64,000 nt of DNA, from the NCBI GenBank assembly GCA_913060495.1, contig CAJXRP010000004.1, forward strand, positions 1 to 64,000, written 5' to 3'. The translations under genes and the position numbers were made by a program. Position 1 is the stretch's first letter. Every line of letters starts with the position of its first letter. This document shows, piece by piece, positions 32,030-42,822 of this stretch. The notes under the pieces were generated by a model. It was not told the origin of the DNA. It saw nothing but the letters and a program-made list of their open reading frames with translations, and searched no databases. Source of the DNA: an uncultured Gammaproteobacteria bacterium (GTDB lineage Bacteria > Pseudomonadota > Gammaproteobacteria > Pseudomonadales > Pseudohongiellaceae).

Positions 32030-33703
32030 CTAGCTTTTATCCATCTCGGCCTTGATCAGATCGCCGATAGTACCTGGCGAAACATCAGAGGCGTCGGTCT
32101 TGTGCTCTTTAATCGCGCTCTTCTCGTCATCGATCTCAATCGCCTTAACCGAGAGGCTAAGCATGCGATTCTTGCGATCAACACTAACGATCTTAACTTC
32201 GATCTCAGCGCCTTCTGTCAGCACGGTACGAGCATCTTCCACTTTATCGCGGCTGATTTCTGAGGAGCGAAGCATACCTTCAACACCTTCTTTCAGCGTG
32301 ATAATCGCAGATTTCGCTTCTACCGATGAAACGGTGCCTTTCACGATGCTGCCTTTCTCAAATTCGCCAGCGTAGTTCATGAATGGATCGTCTTCTAACT
32401 GCTTCACACCCAAGGAGATACGCTCTCTTTCGGGGTCGATAGATAGAATGACTGTCTCAATCTCATCGCCTTTCTTGAATTCGCGCACAGCTTCTTCGCC
32501 AGGCTCATCCCAAGAAATATCTGAAAGATGCACAAGACCATCAATGTTGCCATCTAGGCCTATGAAGATTCCAAAATCGGTAATCGACTTAATGCTGCCA
32601 GATATCTTGTCGCCTTTCTGGAAGTTCTCAGCAAATCCATCCCAAGGGTTCTGGAAGCATTGCTTGATACCAAGAGAGATACGACGACGTTCTTCGTCGA
32701 TATCCAAGACCATAACATCGACTTCATCGCCAAGATTAACAACCTTAGAAGGATGAATATTCTTGTTAGTCCAATCCATTTCAGACACGTGTACCAGACC
32801 TTCAACACCCTCTTCAAGCTCAGCAAAACAACCGTAGTCTGTAAGATTAGTAACAATAGCCTTAACCTGAGTCTTCTCAGGGTAGCGCGCCTTGATAGCA
32901 ACCCAAGGATCTTCACCCAGTTGCTTAAGTCCTAGAGAGACGCGATTACGGTCTCTATCATACTTCAATACTTTAACGTCGATCTCATCACCAACATTCA
33001 CAATCTCGTTTGGATGCTTGATACGCTTCCAAGACATATCTGTGATGTGTAGCAGGCCATCAACACCGCCTAGATCAACGAAGGCACCGTAGTCAGTAAG
33101 GTTCTTAACGATTCCCTTAACAGACATACCTTCTTGCAGCTTCTCGAGAAGAGCATCTCTTTCTTCAGTGCTCACAGACTCAAGAACAGCGCGTCGTGAT
33201 ACCACCACGTTGTTACGCTTGCGATCAAGCTTAATCAGTCTAAATTCCAGCAACTGCCCTTCTAGGTGCAGCGTATCTCTTACTGGTCGAACATCGACCA
33301 AGGATCCAGGTAGGAAGGCTCTGATATTGTTCAAATCGACAGTAAAACCACCTTTAACCTTGCCGTTGATAATACCGGTTACGATGTCGTTCTTCTCGTG
33401 TGCAGCCTCAAGCTCCATCCAAGATTCGGCTCGCTTCGCTTTTTCACGGGAAAGTTTAGTGGCTCCGGTGCCATCTTCCACGGTCTCAAGCGCAACTTTA
33501 ACTTCGTTGCCAACTTCTAGAGAGAAGTTACCTTGCTCGTCGAGGAATTCAATGCGGGGGATAACGCCTTCAGATTTAAGGCCGGCGTGGACTGTTACCC
33601 AGTCCGAATCTATCTCTATAACAGTGCCGGTTACGATGGCACCTGGGTTCATGTCTATTTCTGTTAGGGATTGTTCAAACAGTTCTGCAAAATTTTCGCT
33701 CAT
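32030..33703 (-). CDS. rpsA: 30S ribosomal protein S1
   Basis: S1 brings mRNA to the 30S subunit and unfolds it. Starting at the ATG at 33703 the product is 557 residues, the standard size, and begins [13 protein letters not shown]. The frame is open for 25 more codons but those do not match the family. Six S1 (OB-fold) repeats are visible, the last four with strongly similar [24 protein letters not shown] cores. It is 163 bp after cmk, in the cmk-rpsA-ihfB order. Confidence 0.97.
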   Translation of the reverse strand: MSENFAELFEQSLTEIDMNPGAIVTGTVIEIDSDWVTVHAGLKSEGVIPRIEFLDEQGNFSLEVGNEVKVALETVEDGTGATKLSREKAKRAESWMELEAAHEKNDIVTGIINGKVKGGFTVDLNNIRAFLPGSLVDVRPVRDTLHLEGQLLEFRLIKLDRKRNNVVVSRRAVLESVSTEERDALLEKLQEGMSVKGIVKNLTDYGAFVDLGGVDGLLHITDMSWKRIKHPNEIVNVGDEIDVKVLKYDRDRNRVSLGLKQLGEDPWVAIKARYPEKTQVKAIVTNLTDYGCFAELEEGVEGLVHVSEMDWTNKNIHPSKVVNLGDEVDVMVLDIDEERRRISLGIKQCFQNPWDGFAENFQKGDKISGSIKSITDFGIFIGLDGNIDGLVHLSDISWDEPGEEAVREFKKGDEIETVILSIDPERERISLGVKQLEDDPFMNYAGEFEKGSIVKGTVSSVEAKSAIITLKEGVEGMLRSSEISRDKVEDARTVLTEGAEIEVKIVSVDRKNRMLSLSVKAIEIDDEKSAIKEHKTDASDVSPGTIGDLIKAEMDKS

Positions 33704-33866
33704 TAATAATTCCAATTTATTCAATGAATTACTAGCCACAACTAATGTGAATAATAACTCGCCGCGTACCAGTTTCACGGGGTGATTAAGTTAAATTCCA
33801 AGACTGCCAATTCTGGGGATGCAGCCGAGAAACGATTTCCAACACACTTCTTATTACGTTTTTTCG

Positions 33867-34532
33867 CTATGCCGAAGAGTAGTGTTCCAGGACTTGCTTC
33901 ACTACCTGATCGATAGTCAAATCCGTTGTATCTATAACGATGGCATCTTCTGCGGGCTTGAGGGGAGAGACAGCACGCTCACTATCGCGTCGGTCTCGCT
34001 CTTTTAGGTCTCGCAAAAGGGCGGGCAGAATAGCATCAATACCCTTACCTATCAACTGCTTATATCGCCTCTGCGCCCTCTCTTCAGCGCTCGCCGTTAG
34101 GAAGATTTTTAACGTGGCATCAGGGAATACGGTAGTCCCCATGTCTCTGCCATCAGCGACCAGCCCCGGAGCTTTGCGAAAGTCCAATTGCCGCGCAAAC
34201 AGTGCCTCCCGTGCCGCTTCAATAGCCCCAACCTTCGAGGCCATATCGCTCCCCAAGTCGGTTCGAATAACGAGACTCACATCTTCGCCATCGAGGCAGA
34301 CACTGCCTTCTCCACTCAAGCCAAACTGTATGTCTAGCCTTCTAGCAAGCTTTGCGACGGCGGCAGCATCTGCTAAATCTATGTTGTGCTGATGACAGGC
34401 AACGCCGAGAACTCGATACAATGCGCCGCTATCAAGCAGGGAAAAACCCAGCGCTTCGGCTACACGCGAGGCTATTGTTCCTTTGCCTGAACCCGAAGGG
34501 CCATCGATTGCTATAACGGGAGCTTTACTCAT
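33867..34532 (-). CDS. cmk: cytidylate kinase
   Basis: Cmk phosphorylates CMP and dCMP. The P-loop GPSGSGKGT is at residues 11-19, followed by DSGALYRVL and VADGRDMGTTVFP, typical of bacterial CMP kinases; 221 residues. Its start overlaps the stop of the tyrA-aroA gene by 4 bp (ATGA), so the two are translationally coupled. Confidence 0.97.
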   Translation of the reverse strand: MSKAPVIAIDGPSGSGKGTIASRVAEALGFSLLDSGALYRVLGVACHQHNIDLADAAAVAKLARRLDIQFGLSGEGSVCLDGEDVSLVIRTDLGSDMASKVGAIEAAREALFARQLDFRKAPGLVADGRDMGTTVFPDATLKIFLTASAEERAQRRYKQLIGKGIDAILPALLRDLKERDRRDSERAVSPLKPAEDAIVIDTTDLTIDQVVKQVLEHYSSA

Positions 34533-36742
34533 TTGAGGGCCGAAACCCGCATACCGACCTCTGAGGCGAGTTCTACAAAGTTCGGGAATGAGGTGGCAAC
34601 GTTCGCGCAGTTTGCTATATCGATAGGTGACTCAGAACGCAGGCCGGCCACAGTAAAGGCCATAGCGATCCTATGGTCGCCGAAGCTATCTACAGCCCCA
34701 CCGCCCATATCACCGCCGACAATTCTGATGCCATCGTCGAATGTTTCCACAACTACACCCAATTTCTTTAATCCCTGCGCCATCGCATCAATTCGATCGC
34801 TCTCCTTCACTCTAAGCTCTTCGGCACCGTGCAGCAGAGTTTCTCCCTCTGCACAGGCGGCGGCTACGAATAACACTGGAAATTCATCTATTGCGAGAGG
34901 TATTTCAGCCTCGCTAATAACGATGCCTTTTAATGGCTGGTAGCGCACGCGCAAATCGGCCACCGGCTCTCCACCGACAAGCCTCTCGTTGCTACTTTCG
35001 ATGCTCGCACCCATCTCCCGCAAAATATTAATGACACCAATTCGCGTCGGATTAACACCGACGTGTTGCAGCGTAAGATCCGAACCTGGCGTTATCGCCG
35101 CGGCGACCAAAAAAAACGCCGCTGAAGAAATATCTGCAGGAACATCGATCTCCGTTGCCTTTAACTCTGCACCGCCTGAAACTGCAGAACTACCCTCTTC
35201 TGCGTCCACGGCAACCTTATAGCCAAAACCTTGCAACATACGTTCGGTGTGATCGCGACAGGGGGCCGGCTCAAGGATCTTCGTCTCACCCTCAGCGTAC
35301 AATCCTGCAAGCAGCAGACAAGACTTAACCTGAGCGCTGGCAATCGGCATTTCGTAAGTAAAGCCCTGTAATTTCGATCCGCGAATCGCTAACGGTGGAG
35401 TACCGGAATCACCAGTATCAATATTTGCACCCATTGAGCGAAGCGGTCCTGCAACACGATTCATCGGTCGCTCCATTAGCGACTCATCGCCGGTGAGCTC
35501 GCTATTAAAAGATTGCGCCGCGAGAAGTCCTGCCAATAGGCGCATGGCCGTTCCTGAATTACCCATGTACAGGGGCTTGCGCGGTGCCTGTAGCCCGTTC
35601 TTGCCAACACCGTAGATGGTAAGTTCCCCATTCTCCGGCCCGACTATAGTTACACCCATCTCACGAAACGCAGCGACAGTATTCAGCGCATCTTCGCCTT
35701 CAAGGAATCCGGTGACACGTGTTATGCCATCTGCAATCGAAGCCAAGATAATAGAACGATGCGAAATCGATTTATCTCCAGCGACACGGATTGTCCCTGC
35801 CACCTGGCCGCCGGGCTGAACGCTAAAACTGAGCTTATTACTTATCATTTCTTCTTGCTTCTTTGGTTTAAAATGCTGACTAATGAATTTTTCTCGCGTC
35901 TGCTTTGCCGTCTCAAATGACTCTTGCAATTTCACATGCTCTTTCTTTTGGATCGCCTTTTTAAAATCCAAGAGGCTCTGTATATAGTCATCCAATACTT
36001 TCTCTACAGCTGCTGAATTCGCAACAAATATGTCCGACCACATTTTAGCATCGCTGGATGCCAGTCGACTAAAATCAGCAAACCCTCCTGCAGCGTAGCG
36101 GAATATGTCTTCACTCTGCTCTTGCTTGAGGAGTACATCAACGATGGCGTAGGCTAATAAATGCGGGAGATGACTCGTCGCCGCGAGGACCTCGTCATGC
36201 CTTACTCGCGTCATGCCAAGCACGTTTGCCCCTAGCTCTCTCCATAGCCCGTTGATAGTAGCAACGGAGTCTGTCGAATTCCCAGAGTGCGGCGTTAGAA
36301 TGACGTTTCTATTCTCAAACAAATCATCAACCGCCGCTGCATAACCGCTCTGCTCGGAGCCCGCTATAGGATGAGCGGGCACAAATTTCGCGAGAGCCTC
36401 CTCCGAAAATTGTGCGCTTGATGTAAAAATATGCGACTTGACGCTTGCCACATCAGTGATGATGGCAGTCGATTTCATATGCTTAAGCACTTCTGGCAAA
36501 AGCTCGCATACCGTTAAAGGGGGAACTGCAAGAATAATAATATCTGCCTGCGGACAAAGCGCCGAGAGCTCGCCGCATTCTGCTATGACGCCATCGTCTA
36601 TGGCATTCTGGAGCGCCTGAGCATCTCTATCACAGGCGATAATCCTGCGCTCTGGCTTAGCCTTTTTCAATCCACACGCGATAGATCCACCGATCATTCC
36701 TAGACCGACGATTAGTACTACCTTGTTGTTCTTATCATTCAT
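34529..36742 (-). CDS. fused prephenate dehydrogenase / EPSP synthase
   Basis: One 737-residue chain joins two steps of aromatic amino acid synthesis. Residues about 1-290 are prephenate dehydrogenase (TyrA): the NAD motif VGLGMIGGSIACGL near 14 and HPIAGSEQSGY, which carries the catalytic His. From about 300 is EPSP synthase (AroA), with GDKSISHRS, GNSGTAMRLLAGL and a C-terminal ESDRIDAMAQGL and GDHRIAMAF. This tyrA-aroA fusion is known in Pseudomonas relatives. It is flanked by pheA and cmk and overlaps cmk by 4 bp. The first half has no chorismate mutase domain. Confidence 0.95.
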   Translation of the reverse strand: MNDKNNKVVLIVGLGMIGGSIACGLKKAKPERRIIACDRDAQALQNAIDDGVIAECGELSALCPQADIIILAVPPLTVCELLPEVLKHMKSTAIITDVASVKSHIFTSSAQFSEEALAKFVPAHPIAGSEQSGYAAAVDDLFENRNVILTPHSGNSTDSVATINGLWRELGANVLGMTRVRHDEVLAATSHLPHLLAYAIVDVLLKQEQSEDIFRYAAGGFADFSRLASSDAKMWSDIFVANSAAVEKVLDDYIQSLLDFKKAIQKKEHVKLQESFETAKQTREKFISQHFKPKKQEEMISNKLSFSVQPGGQVAGTIRVAGDKSISHRSIILASIADGITRVTGFLEGEDALNTVAAFREMGVTIVGPENGELTIYGVGKNGLQAPRKPLYMGNSGTAMRLLAGLLAAQSFNSELTGDESLMERPMNRVAGPLRSMGANIDTGDSGTPPLAIRGSKLQGFTYEMPIASAQVKSCLLLAGLYAEGETKILEPAPCRDHTERMLQGFGYKVAVDAEEGSSAVSGGAELKATEIDVPADISSAAFFLVAAAITPGSDLTLQHVGVNPTRIGVINILREMGASIESSNERLVGGEPVADLRVRYQPLKGIVISEAEIPLAIDEFPVLFVAAACAEGETLLHGAEELRVKESDRIDAMAQGLKKLGVVVETFDDGIRIVGGDMGGGAVDSFGDHRIAMAFTVAGLRSESPIDIANCANVATSFPNFVELASEVGMRVSALK

Positions 36743-36811
36743 TATTGTGGCTTTGACGAAATGCTTACGATCTGTTTTTAGGAATCCGGCTTAAAGACTT
36801 ACATACTCGAC

Positions 36812-37654
36812 TTATTGAGAGATTGGATAGGAGCCCAGTAGCTTAACTTCTACTCCACCCTTCCCTAGAACGGCAAATAATTCCTTCGTAGTCTCGTCTT
36901 CCACGTGGCCTTCAAAATCTATAAAGAAGACATATTCCCAGGCTTCTTTTTTCGAAGGGCGAGTTTCAATCTTAGTGAGACTTAGCTGCAAATTTTCAAA
37001 AGGCTCTAACACGCGGAACAGAGCACCGGGCTTATTCTCTGTATAGACCAGAATACTAGTCTTGTCGGTACCCGTAGGTGCGGCATCTTGCAGCGCCAAC
37101 ACTAAAAAACGCGTGCGGTTATTTGACTTGTCTTGTATTCGACACTCAAGGCTTTGCAAATTATAAATCTGCCCCGCCAACTCGCTCGCTATAGCTGCAG
37201 TGCCAGGGTCCCCCTGCGCACAAATAGCAGCCTCTGCGTTACTAGAACACTCTATCTGCTCTGCTTGCGGGAAATTCTGGGAGAGATAATTGCGACACTG
37301 TGCGAGGGATTGTTTATGTGAGGCAATCTTTACTACATCAGACTTCGATGTGCCAAGCTGCGCCAGCAAACTATGCTCTATCGACACAACTTGCTCACCG
37401 ATAATCTTAGCCGAGCTATCTATAAGACAGTCCTGCGTGTTATTCACGGCTCCTTCTGTAGAGTTCTCGACAGGAACAACACCGTACACAGCATGCTTGC
37501 CTTCAACCGCAGAAAAAACATCGTCAATGGACACGCAGTTCAATAACTCCGCATCTTCACCAAAGTACTCCAGTGCAGCTAACTGTGAGTAGGTTCCTTT
37601 CGGCCCTAGATAGGCAATCTTGCCAGTCGAGACTATGTCGCTGTTGTGACTCAT
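36812..37654 (-). CDS. pheA: prephenate dehydratase without a chorismate mutase domain
   Basis: PheA converts prephenate to phenylpyruvate. The dehydratase domain runs from residue about 12 (AYLGPKGTYSQLAA) through VVPVENSTEGAV to the catalytic NNRTRFLVL near 185; a C-terminal ACT domain follows (ENKPGALFRVLEPF and KIETRPSK, the phenylalanine-binding ESRP-type motif), so feedback by phenylalanine is likely. In many gammaproteobacteria PheA carries an N-terminal chorismate mutase of about 90 residues. Here the protein is 280 residues and gyrA ends only 102 bp upstream, so that domain is absent. serC and hisC, usual neighbours in this operon, are also missing. Confidence 0.95.
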   Translation of the reverse strand: MSHNSDIVSTGKIAYLGPKGTYSQLAALEYFGEDAELLNCVSIDDVFSAVEGKHAVYGVVPVENSTEGAVNNTQDCLIDSSAKIIGEQVVSIEHSLLAQLGTSKSDVVKIASHKQSLAQCRNYLSQNFPQAEQIECSSNAEAAICAQGDPGTAAIASELAGQIYNLQSLECRIQDKSNNRTRFLVLALQDAAPTGTDKTSILVYTENKPGALFRVLEPFENLQLSLTKIETRPSKKEAWEYVFFIDFEGHVEDETTKELFAVLGKGGVEVKLLGSYPISQ

Positions 37655-37707
37655 AAGTTCAGAACAATTAGTTTTTGTGAATACGAGACTATTTTACTTA
37701 GCATGAA

Positions 37708-37732
37708 CTGCCCACGATTTCTCGATGGGCAG
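37708..37732 (-). terminator. hairpin after gyrA
   Basis: CTGCCCA and TGGGCAG pair around an 11-base loop, 24 bp after the gyrA stop on the minus strand. No T run follows, so it may be a weak or Rho-assisted terminator or an mRNA 3'-end stem before pheA. Confidence 0.45.
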
Positions 37733-37756
37733 AGTGAGCGGTGGTTATTACTAACT

Positions 37757-40381
37757 TTATTCCGACTCGTTCGTATCTACGTCGGCGGCAGGCTCAGAGC
37801 TCACAGCAGTGTCGGCCTGATCATCGATTGCAGCTTCCACTTCCTCTACTACTTCTGGCTCGTCGACCTGCTCGAGACCTACTAGATTTTCACCATCCTT
37901 AAGACGGATCAGCCGCACACCTTGTGTATTCCTGCCCTGAACGGAGACCTCAGTGACTCGCGTTCTAACCAGTGTGCCTTTATCAGATATCAGCATGATT
38001 TCATCAGACTCAGACACCTGCGCGGCCCCGACTACAGGCCCATTACGCTCGCTAGTCTGGATACCAATAACACCTTGGCCACCACGACCATAGACAGGGA
38101 AGTCCTCTACAAGAGTTCGTTTTCCGTAACCCTGTTCACACACTGTTAGAATTTGTTTCGCTGGATCTGGAATGATAAGAGCAATCATCTTGTATTCATC
38201 GGCCATCTTAATGCCTCTGACGCCTCTTGCCGTTCGCCCCATCGCCCTTACGTCATCTTCGTTAAATCGAATCGTCTTACCGCTGCTGCTAATCAGCATC
38301 ACATCTTTCGAGCCGTCGGTAATAGCCGTGCCGACTAATTCATCGCCCTCGTCTAATTCGATAGCTCGCAGACCTACGCTGCGCTGCCTAGAAAAATTAG
38401 TCAATGCAGTCTTCTTAACTGTGCCATTCGATGTGGCCATGAACACAAATTCGTCTTCGGGGTAATCCTTAACCGGAAGCATACTGGTGATACGCTCGCC
38501 TTCTTCCAAAGGCAGAATATTGACTAGAGGCTTGCCGCGAGCAGTGCGGCTGGCCACAGGAATCATAAACACCTTCAGCCAGTAGACCTTTCCCTGACTG
38601 CTAAAACACAGCAAGGTATCGTGAGTATTAGCAATCAGCAGATGCTCAACTATATCTTCGTCTTTAACCGAAGCTGCCGCCTTACCCGTACCGCCGCGTT
38701 TCTGTGCACTGTAATCGGCAAGTGGTTGAGATTTCGCGTAACCGGTTTTAGATATAGTAACGACGCGATCTTCTTCGGAGATCAGGTCTTCCATAGTAAG
38801 GTCAAGCTGAGAACCTGTTATCTCAGTACGGCGCTCATCACCATATTCTTTCTTAACCTGCTCCATCTCTTCGCGAACTACGCTCAAAAGACGGGGCTCA
38901 TTCTCCAAAATATCTAGATAATCGGCTATCTGCTTGAGCAGCTCGGTGTAATCATTGATTAACTTTTCATGCTCTAGACCGGTAAGGCGGTGCAACCTCA
39001 AATCGAGGATTGCCTGAGCCTGTTCAGGGCTAATGAAATATTCTTTATCTTTCAGTCCATATTGCAGATCTAAACCTTCAGGCCTGCAAGCATCCGCACC
39101 TACTTCGCCTAACATCTCTAGCACGCTGTCGGATTTCCAAGATCTAGCAAGCAGCTTTTCTTTCGCTTCTGCCGAAGTTGGTGAACTCTTAATCAGCTCG
39201 ATAACTGCGTCGATATTGGCAAGCGCTACGGCAAGCCCTTCTAGAATATGTCCTCGATCTCTGGCCTTTCGCAGCAAATAAGAAGTCCGTCTGAAGACCA
39301 CTTCGCGACGATGACGCAGGAAACAATCGAGCATCTCCTTTAGGTTTAGCAGTCGTGGCTGACCATCGACCAGCGCTACCATGTTTATGCCAAATACCGA
39401 TTGCATTTGAGTCTGCGCATAGAGATTGTTGAGCACAACATCGCCCATTTCACCCTTACGCAGCTCGATAACGATTCGCAAGCCGTCTTTATCTGACTCG
39501 TCACGTAGCTCAGTAATGCCTTCTATCTTCTTCTCTTTAACAAGCTCAGCTATTTTCTCGATAAGCTTAGATTTGTTCAGCTGATAAGGTATCTCGTGGA
39601 CGAGAATCGTCTGCTTACCAGACTTTTCGTTCTCAATTATCTCCGCCTTCGCACGCATATAAATGCGTCCACGGCCTGTTTTATAGGCTTGGACGATGCC
39701 TGCCTTGCCGTTAATAATAGCCGCCGTCGGGAAATCGGGGCCCTCGATATGCTCCATTAAGCCATCGATTTCAATGTCTGGATTATCCATCAGCGCCATA
39801 GCGCCGGCGATAATCTCGTTTAAGTTATGCGGAGGTATATTTGTCGCCATCCCGACCGCGATTCCAGAAGAACCATTCACCAACAGATTGGGGATCCGCG
39901 TAGGCATAACATCTGGAATATGCTCAGTGCCGTCGTAGTTAGGCGAGAAATCAACAGTTTCCTTGTCCAGATCCGCTAGCAGATCATGGGCAATTTTCTC
40001 CATGCGGATTTCTGTATAACGCATTGCCGCTGCAGAATCGCCATCGATAGAGCCAAAGTTGCCCTGTCCATCTACCAAGGGGTAGCGCAGCGAAAAATCC
40101 TGGGCCATACGCACAATCGTGTCATAGACAGCAGTATCGCCATGGGGGTGATACTTACCAATAACATCTCCCACAATACGAGCAGACTTCTTATAAGGCT
40201 TGTTGTAATCATTGGAAAGCACATTCATCGCGAACAAAACTCGCCGATGAACAGGCTTCAACCCATCCCTGACATCAGGCAAGGCGCGGCCTACAATCAC
40301 GCTCATGGCATAAGCGAGGTAAGATTCCCGCATTTCACTTTCTAACGCGACAGGCAAGACCTGTTTAGCAAACTCGGTCAT
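37757..40381 (-). CDS. gyrA: DNA gyrase subunit A
   Basis: GyrA cuts and rejoins DNA in the gyrase tetramer. At 874 residues it has the active Tyr in [11 protein letters not shown], the C-terminal beta-pinwheel (about 530-840) and the GyrA box QKRGGTGK. The quinolone-binding region reads [13 protein letters not shown]: Thr at the position of E. coli Ser83, as in Pseudomonas, and Asp retained at position 87. The C-terminal tail is acidic. It is separated from the divergent mtaD by 374 bp and leads the pheA-tyrA/aroA-cmk run. Confidence 0.98.
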   Translation of the reverse strand: MTEFAKQVLPVALESEMRESYLAYAMSVIVGRALPDVRDGLKPVHRRVLFAMNVLSNDYNKPYKKSARIVGDVIGKYHPHGDTAVYDTIVRMAQDFSLRYPLVDGQGNFGSIDGDSAAAMRYTEIRMEKIAHDLLADLDKETVDFSPNYDGTEHIPDVMPTRIPNLLVNGSSGIAVGMATNIPPHNLNEIIAGAMALMDNPDIEIDGLMEHIEGPDFPTAAIINGKAGIVQAYKTGRGRIYMRAKAEIIENEKSGKQTILVHEIPYQLNKSKLIEKIAELVKEKKIEGITELRDESDKDGLRIVIELRKGEMGDVVLNNLYAQTQMQSVFGINMVALVDGQPRLLNLKEMLDCFLRHRREVVFRRTSYLLRKARDRGHILEGLAVALANIDAVIELIKSSPTSAEAKEKLLARSWKSDSVLEMLGEVGADACRPEGLDLQYGLKDKEYFISPEQAQAILDLRLHRLTGLEHEKLINDYTELLKQIADYLDILENEPRLLSVVREEMEQVKKEYGDERRTEITGSQLDLTMEDLISEEDRVVTISKTGYAKSQPLADYSAQKRGGTGKAAASVKDEDIVEHLLIANTHDTLLCFSSQGKVYWLKVFMIPVASRTARGKPLVNILPLEEGERITSMLPVKDYPEDEFVFMATSNGTVKKTALTNFSRQRSVGLRAIELDEGDELVGTAITDGSKDVMLISSSGKTIRFNEDDVRAMGRTARGVRGIKMADEYKMIALIIPDPAKQILTVCEQGYGKRTLVEDFPVYGRGGQGVIGIQTSERNGPVVGAAQVSESDEIMLISDKGTLVRTRVTEVSVQGRNTQGVRLIRLKDGENLVGLEQVDEPEVVEEVEAAIDDQADTAVSSEPAADVDTNESE

Positions 40382-40755
40382 AGATTGACTACATCCTAAA
40401 TAATGGGATAACTAGTGATTAGTGGGGCATGGTTTCTTGCATGAAAACACAGTTATTTTTTTGTTTTTCCTTAACCTTTTAACGGCCGATTTCGAGCTTT
40501 TCTGATAGCTAATTTGCAGTTTAAATCTGAGGCGGAATCTATCCTCACAAAAGCCCCGAATTGTACCACTATTCGGCGCTTTCATGACAGTAGAAACAAT
40601 CATTAATTACCGTAAAAAAGCCTGTTTTTTCAACAATTTCCAACAGCGCTGCCAGAGATTTTTGCTACGCGCTATTTGGAATTTTTCTAGGTATAATCCG
40701 AGCCCTGTTTTTTTCCATAAATCACGATTAATTTGCAGGGTATACAGAGGCAATT
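40382..40755. other. divergent promoter region between gyrA and mtaD
   Basis: No gene is visible. A perfect TATAAT lies at 40692-40697 facing mtaD, about 60 bp from its start, with no good -35 at 17 bp. Supercoiling-sensitive control of gyrA would be expected here, but no specific element is recognised. Confidence 0.5.
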
Positions 40756-42096
40756 TTGAGCGTAACAGCGAGTATTCAAGCCGATCTTTTGATTTCGGCA
40801 AAATGGGTCATCCCGGTAACGCCCCAAGGCGCGGTTTTAGAAGACCACTGCGTCGCAATAAGGGGGAATAAAATTGTCGCCATCTGCAGCCAGAGCGATG
40901 CCGAGGCAAGCATCGATGCGGCGGAATCCTTGCAACTTTCCAACCACGCGCTAATACCGGGCCTGATAAACGCCCACGGACACTCCCCCATGTCCTTGAT
41001 GCGCGGCATTGCGGATGATGTGCCGCTTACCGAGTGGTTAGAAGAGTCAATTTGGCCGCTTGAAGCCAAGTTCGTTTCAGAAAGCTTTGTGCTCGCGGGA
41101 GCCAATCTAGCCATCGCTGAGATGATACGCTCTGGCACCACATGCTTTGCTGACATGTACTTCTATCCAGATCAAGTCGCTAAAGCGGCGCTTGCTGCCA
41201 ATATTCGAGTCCAGTTAGCGAGCCCCGTTCTAGATTTTCCAACTGTATGGGCTCAGGATGCTGACGAATACATCTCAAAGGCAACGAAACTGCACGATGA
41301 TTACCGTCACAGCGAGCTGATTCATACAGCATTCGGGCCACATGCACCCTACACGGTGTCAGACGCCCCACTACAGAAGCTATCAACACTCGCCGAGGAG
41401 ATGGACCTGCCAATCCATATGCATGTGCACGAGACAGCCAAAGAAGTCTCGGACGCCTTGGCTAGCGATGGATTCACGCCAGTACAACGACTTAAACAGC
41501 TAGGCCTGCTTAGCCCACGCCTTGTTTGCGTGCACGCCACCGACCTCAGCGACGAAGATATTGCCTCTCTGGCCGAAGCCGGGTCTCATATAGTGCACTG
41601 CCCTGAATCCAACCTAAAACTCGCTAGCGGCTTCTGCGAAGTCGCCAAGCTAAGCAAGGCCGGCATAAACGTCGCCCTAGGAACCGATGGCTGCGCGAGC
41701 AACAACGACCTCGACATGATCTCTGAGATGCGAACCGCGGCGCTGCTTGCCAAGGGCGTCGCTAAAGATGCCAGTGCATTACCTGCTCAACAGGCCCTTG
41801 AGATGGCAACGATAAACGGCGCCAAGGCACTCGGCCTAGACGAGACCATCGGCAGCCTAGAAGTCGGCAAATATGCAGATATAACCGCGATTAACCTAGA
41901 CACGTTGAATAGCACCCCCCTATACAATCCGATCTCACAAATTGTGTATGCAACGCAAGCATCCCAAGTTTCACATGTCTGGTGTGCCGGGCAACTGCTG
42001 TTGAAAGATGGCGAATTCACCGGTCTAGATATCCAGGCAATAAAATCCAATAGCATACAGTGGCAGGAGAGACTTTCGGCCACTAACGATGAATAA
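40756..42096 (+). CDS. mtaD: 5-methylthioadenosine / S-adenosylhomocysteine deaminase
   Basis: This amidohydrolase-family zinc enzyme deaminates methylthioadenosine and S-adenosylhomocysteine. The metal ligands are visible: INAHGHSPMSLMRG near residue 70, HMHVHETAKEV near 225 and GTDGCASNND near 305; 446 residues. It starts at TTG 40756, chosen because AGAGG ends 5 bp upstream and the next Met is deep in the domain. It heads the mtaD-ubiG-mupP-yciK cluster, identical in order to Pseudomonas. Its product helps remove SAH formed by methyltransferases such as the adjacent UbiG. Confidence 0.92.
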   Translation: MSVTASIQADLLISAKWVIPVTPQGAVLEDHCVAIRGNKIVAICSQSDAEASIDAAESLQLSNHALIPGLINAHGHSPMSLMRGIADDVPLTEWLEESIWPLEAKFVSESFVLAGANLAIAEMIRSGTTCFADMYFYPDQVAKAALAANIRVQLASPVLDFPTVWAQDADEYISKATKLHDDYRHSELIHTAFGPHAPYTVSDAPLQKLSTLAEEMDLPIHMHVHETAKEVSDALASDGFTPVQRLKQLGLLSPRLVCVHATDLSDEDIASLAEAGSHIVHCPESNLKLASGFCEVAKLSKAGINVALGTDGCASNNDLDMISEMRTAALLAKGVAKDASALPAQQALEMATINGAKALGLDETIGSLEVGKYADITAINLDTLNSTPLYNPISQIVYATQASQVSHVWCAGQLLLKDGEFTGLDIQAIKSNSIQWQERLSATNDE

Positions 42097-42114
42097 CCAG
42101 ATGAGTAGCAAAAT

Positions 42115-42822
42115 ATGGACAATGTAGACGAATTAGAAATTCGTAAATTCGAGGCCCTAGCGGCTCGCTGGTGGGACCCCGACAGCGAGTTTAAACCACT
42201 ACACGAGATTAACCCCCTGCGGATGGGCTACATCAGCCGCACAGTTAATCCAGCCGGCAAGAAGGTGCTCGATATTGGCTGCGGTGGCGGCATCCTAGCC
42301 GAGGCTATGGCTCATCATGGCGCCGACGTAACTGCGATTGATATGGCCGATGCCTCGCTCTCAGTAGCAAGGCTTCACCAGCTCGAGAGTAAACTTGAGA
42401 TCGACTATCAAAAATCCTCGGCCGAGCAGTACGCGCAAGATCACCGCGAAGAGTTCGACATCGTTACTTGCCTAGAAATGCTTGAACATGTACCGGAACC
42501 TGCCAAGGTGATTCAGGCTTGCCATGACCTGGTAAAGCCAGGAGGAACGGTATTTTTCTCGACAATCAATCGAAACCCAAAGTCGTACCTGTTCGCCATC
42601 GTCGGCGCCGAGTATATTTTAAATCTATTGCCTCGCGGCACCCATGACTATGCTAGGTTTATTAAACCTTCAGAGCTTGCCGCATTCAGTCGAGACAGCA
42701 AGCTAGATCTACAAGATCAGATCGGCATGGCCTACAATCCACTCACTCGCAAATACAGCTTAGAAAAAAATGTCGATGTGAACTATATCGCCTGTTATAC
42801 CCGCCCAGAGACACAAACATGA
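42115..42822 (+). CDS. ubiG: ubiquinone biosynthesis O-methyltransferase UbiG
   Basis: UbiG performs both O-methylations in ubiquinone synthesis with SAM. The motif VLDIGCGGGILAEAMA (near residues 50-66) is SAM motif I; the N-terminus ARWWDPDSEFKPLHEINPLR is diagnostic of UbiG. It is 235 residues, full length. The end overlaps mupP by 4 bp (ATGA), so the two are coupled. Confidence 0.96.
   Translation: MDNVDELEIRKFEALAARWWDPDSEFKPLHEINPLRMGYISRTVNPAGKKVLDIGCGGGILAEAMAHHGADVTAIDMADASLSVARLHQLESKLEIDYQKSSAEQYAQDHREEFDIVTCLEMLEHVPEPAKVIQACHDLVKPGGTVFFSTINRNPKSYLFAIVGAEYILNLLPRGTHDYARFIKPSELAAFSRDSKLDLQDQIGMAYNPLTRKYSLEKNVDVNYIACYTRPETQT

Noticed and set aside
33168..33785. A 205-codon plus-strand ORF opposite rpsA
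   Set aside because: Long but a mirror of rpsA codon bias, Ser/Thr-rich, with no motif and no ribosome binding site.
40676..40697. TTGGAA with TATAAT as a full promoter for mtaD
   Set aside because: The spacer is only about 10 bp, too short for a sigma-70 promoter; the -10 alone is noted.
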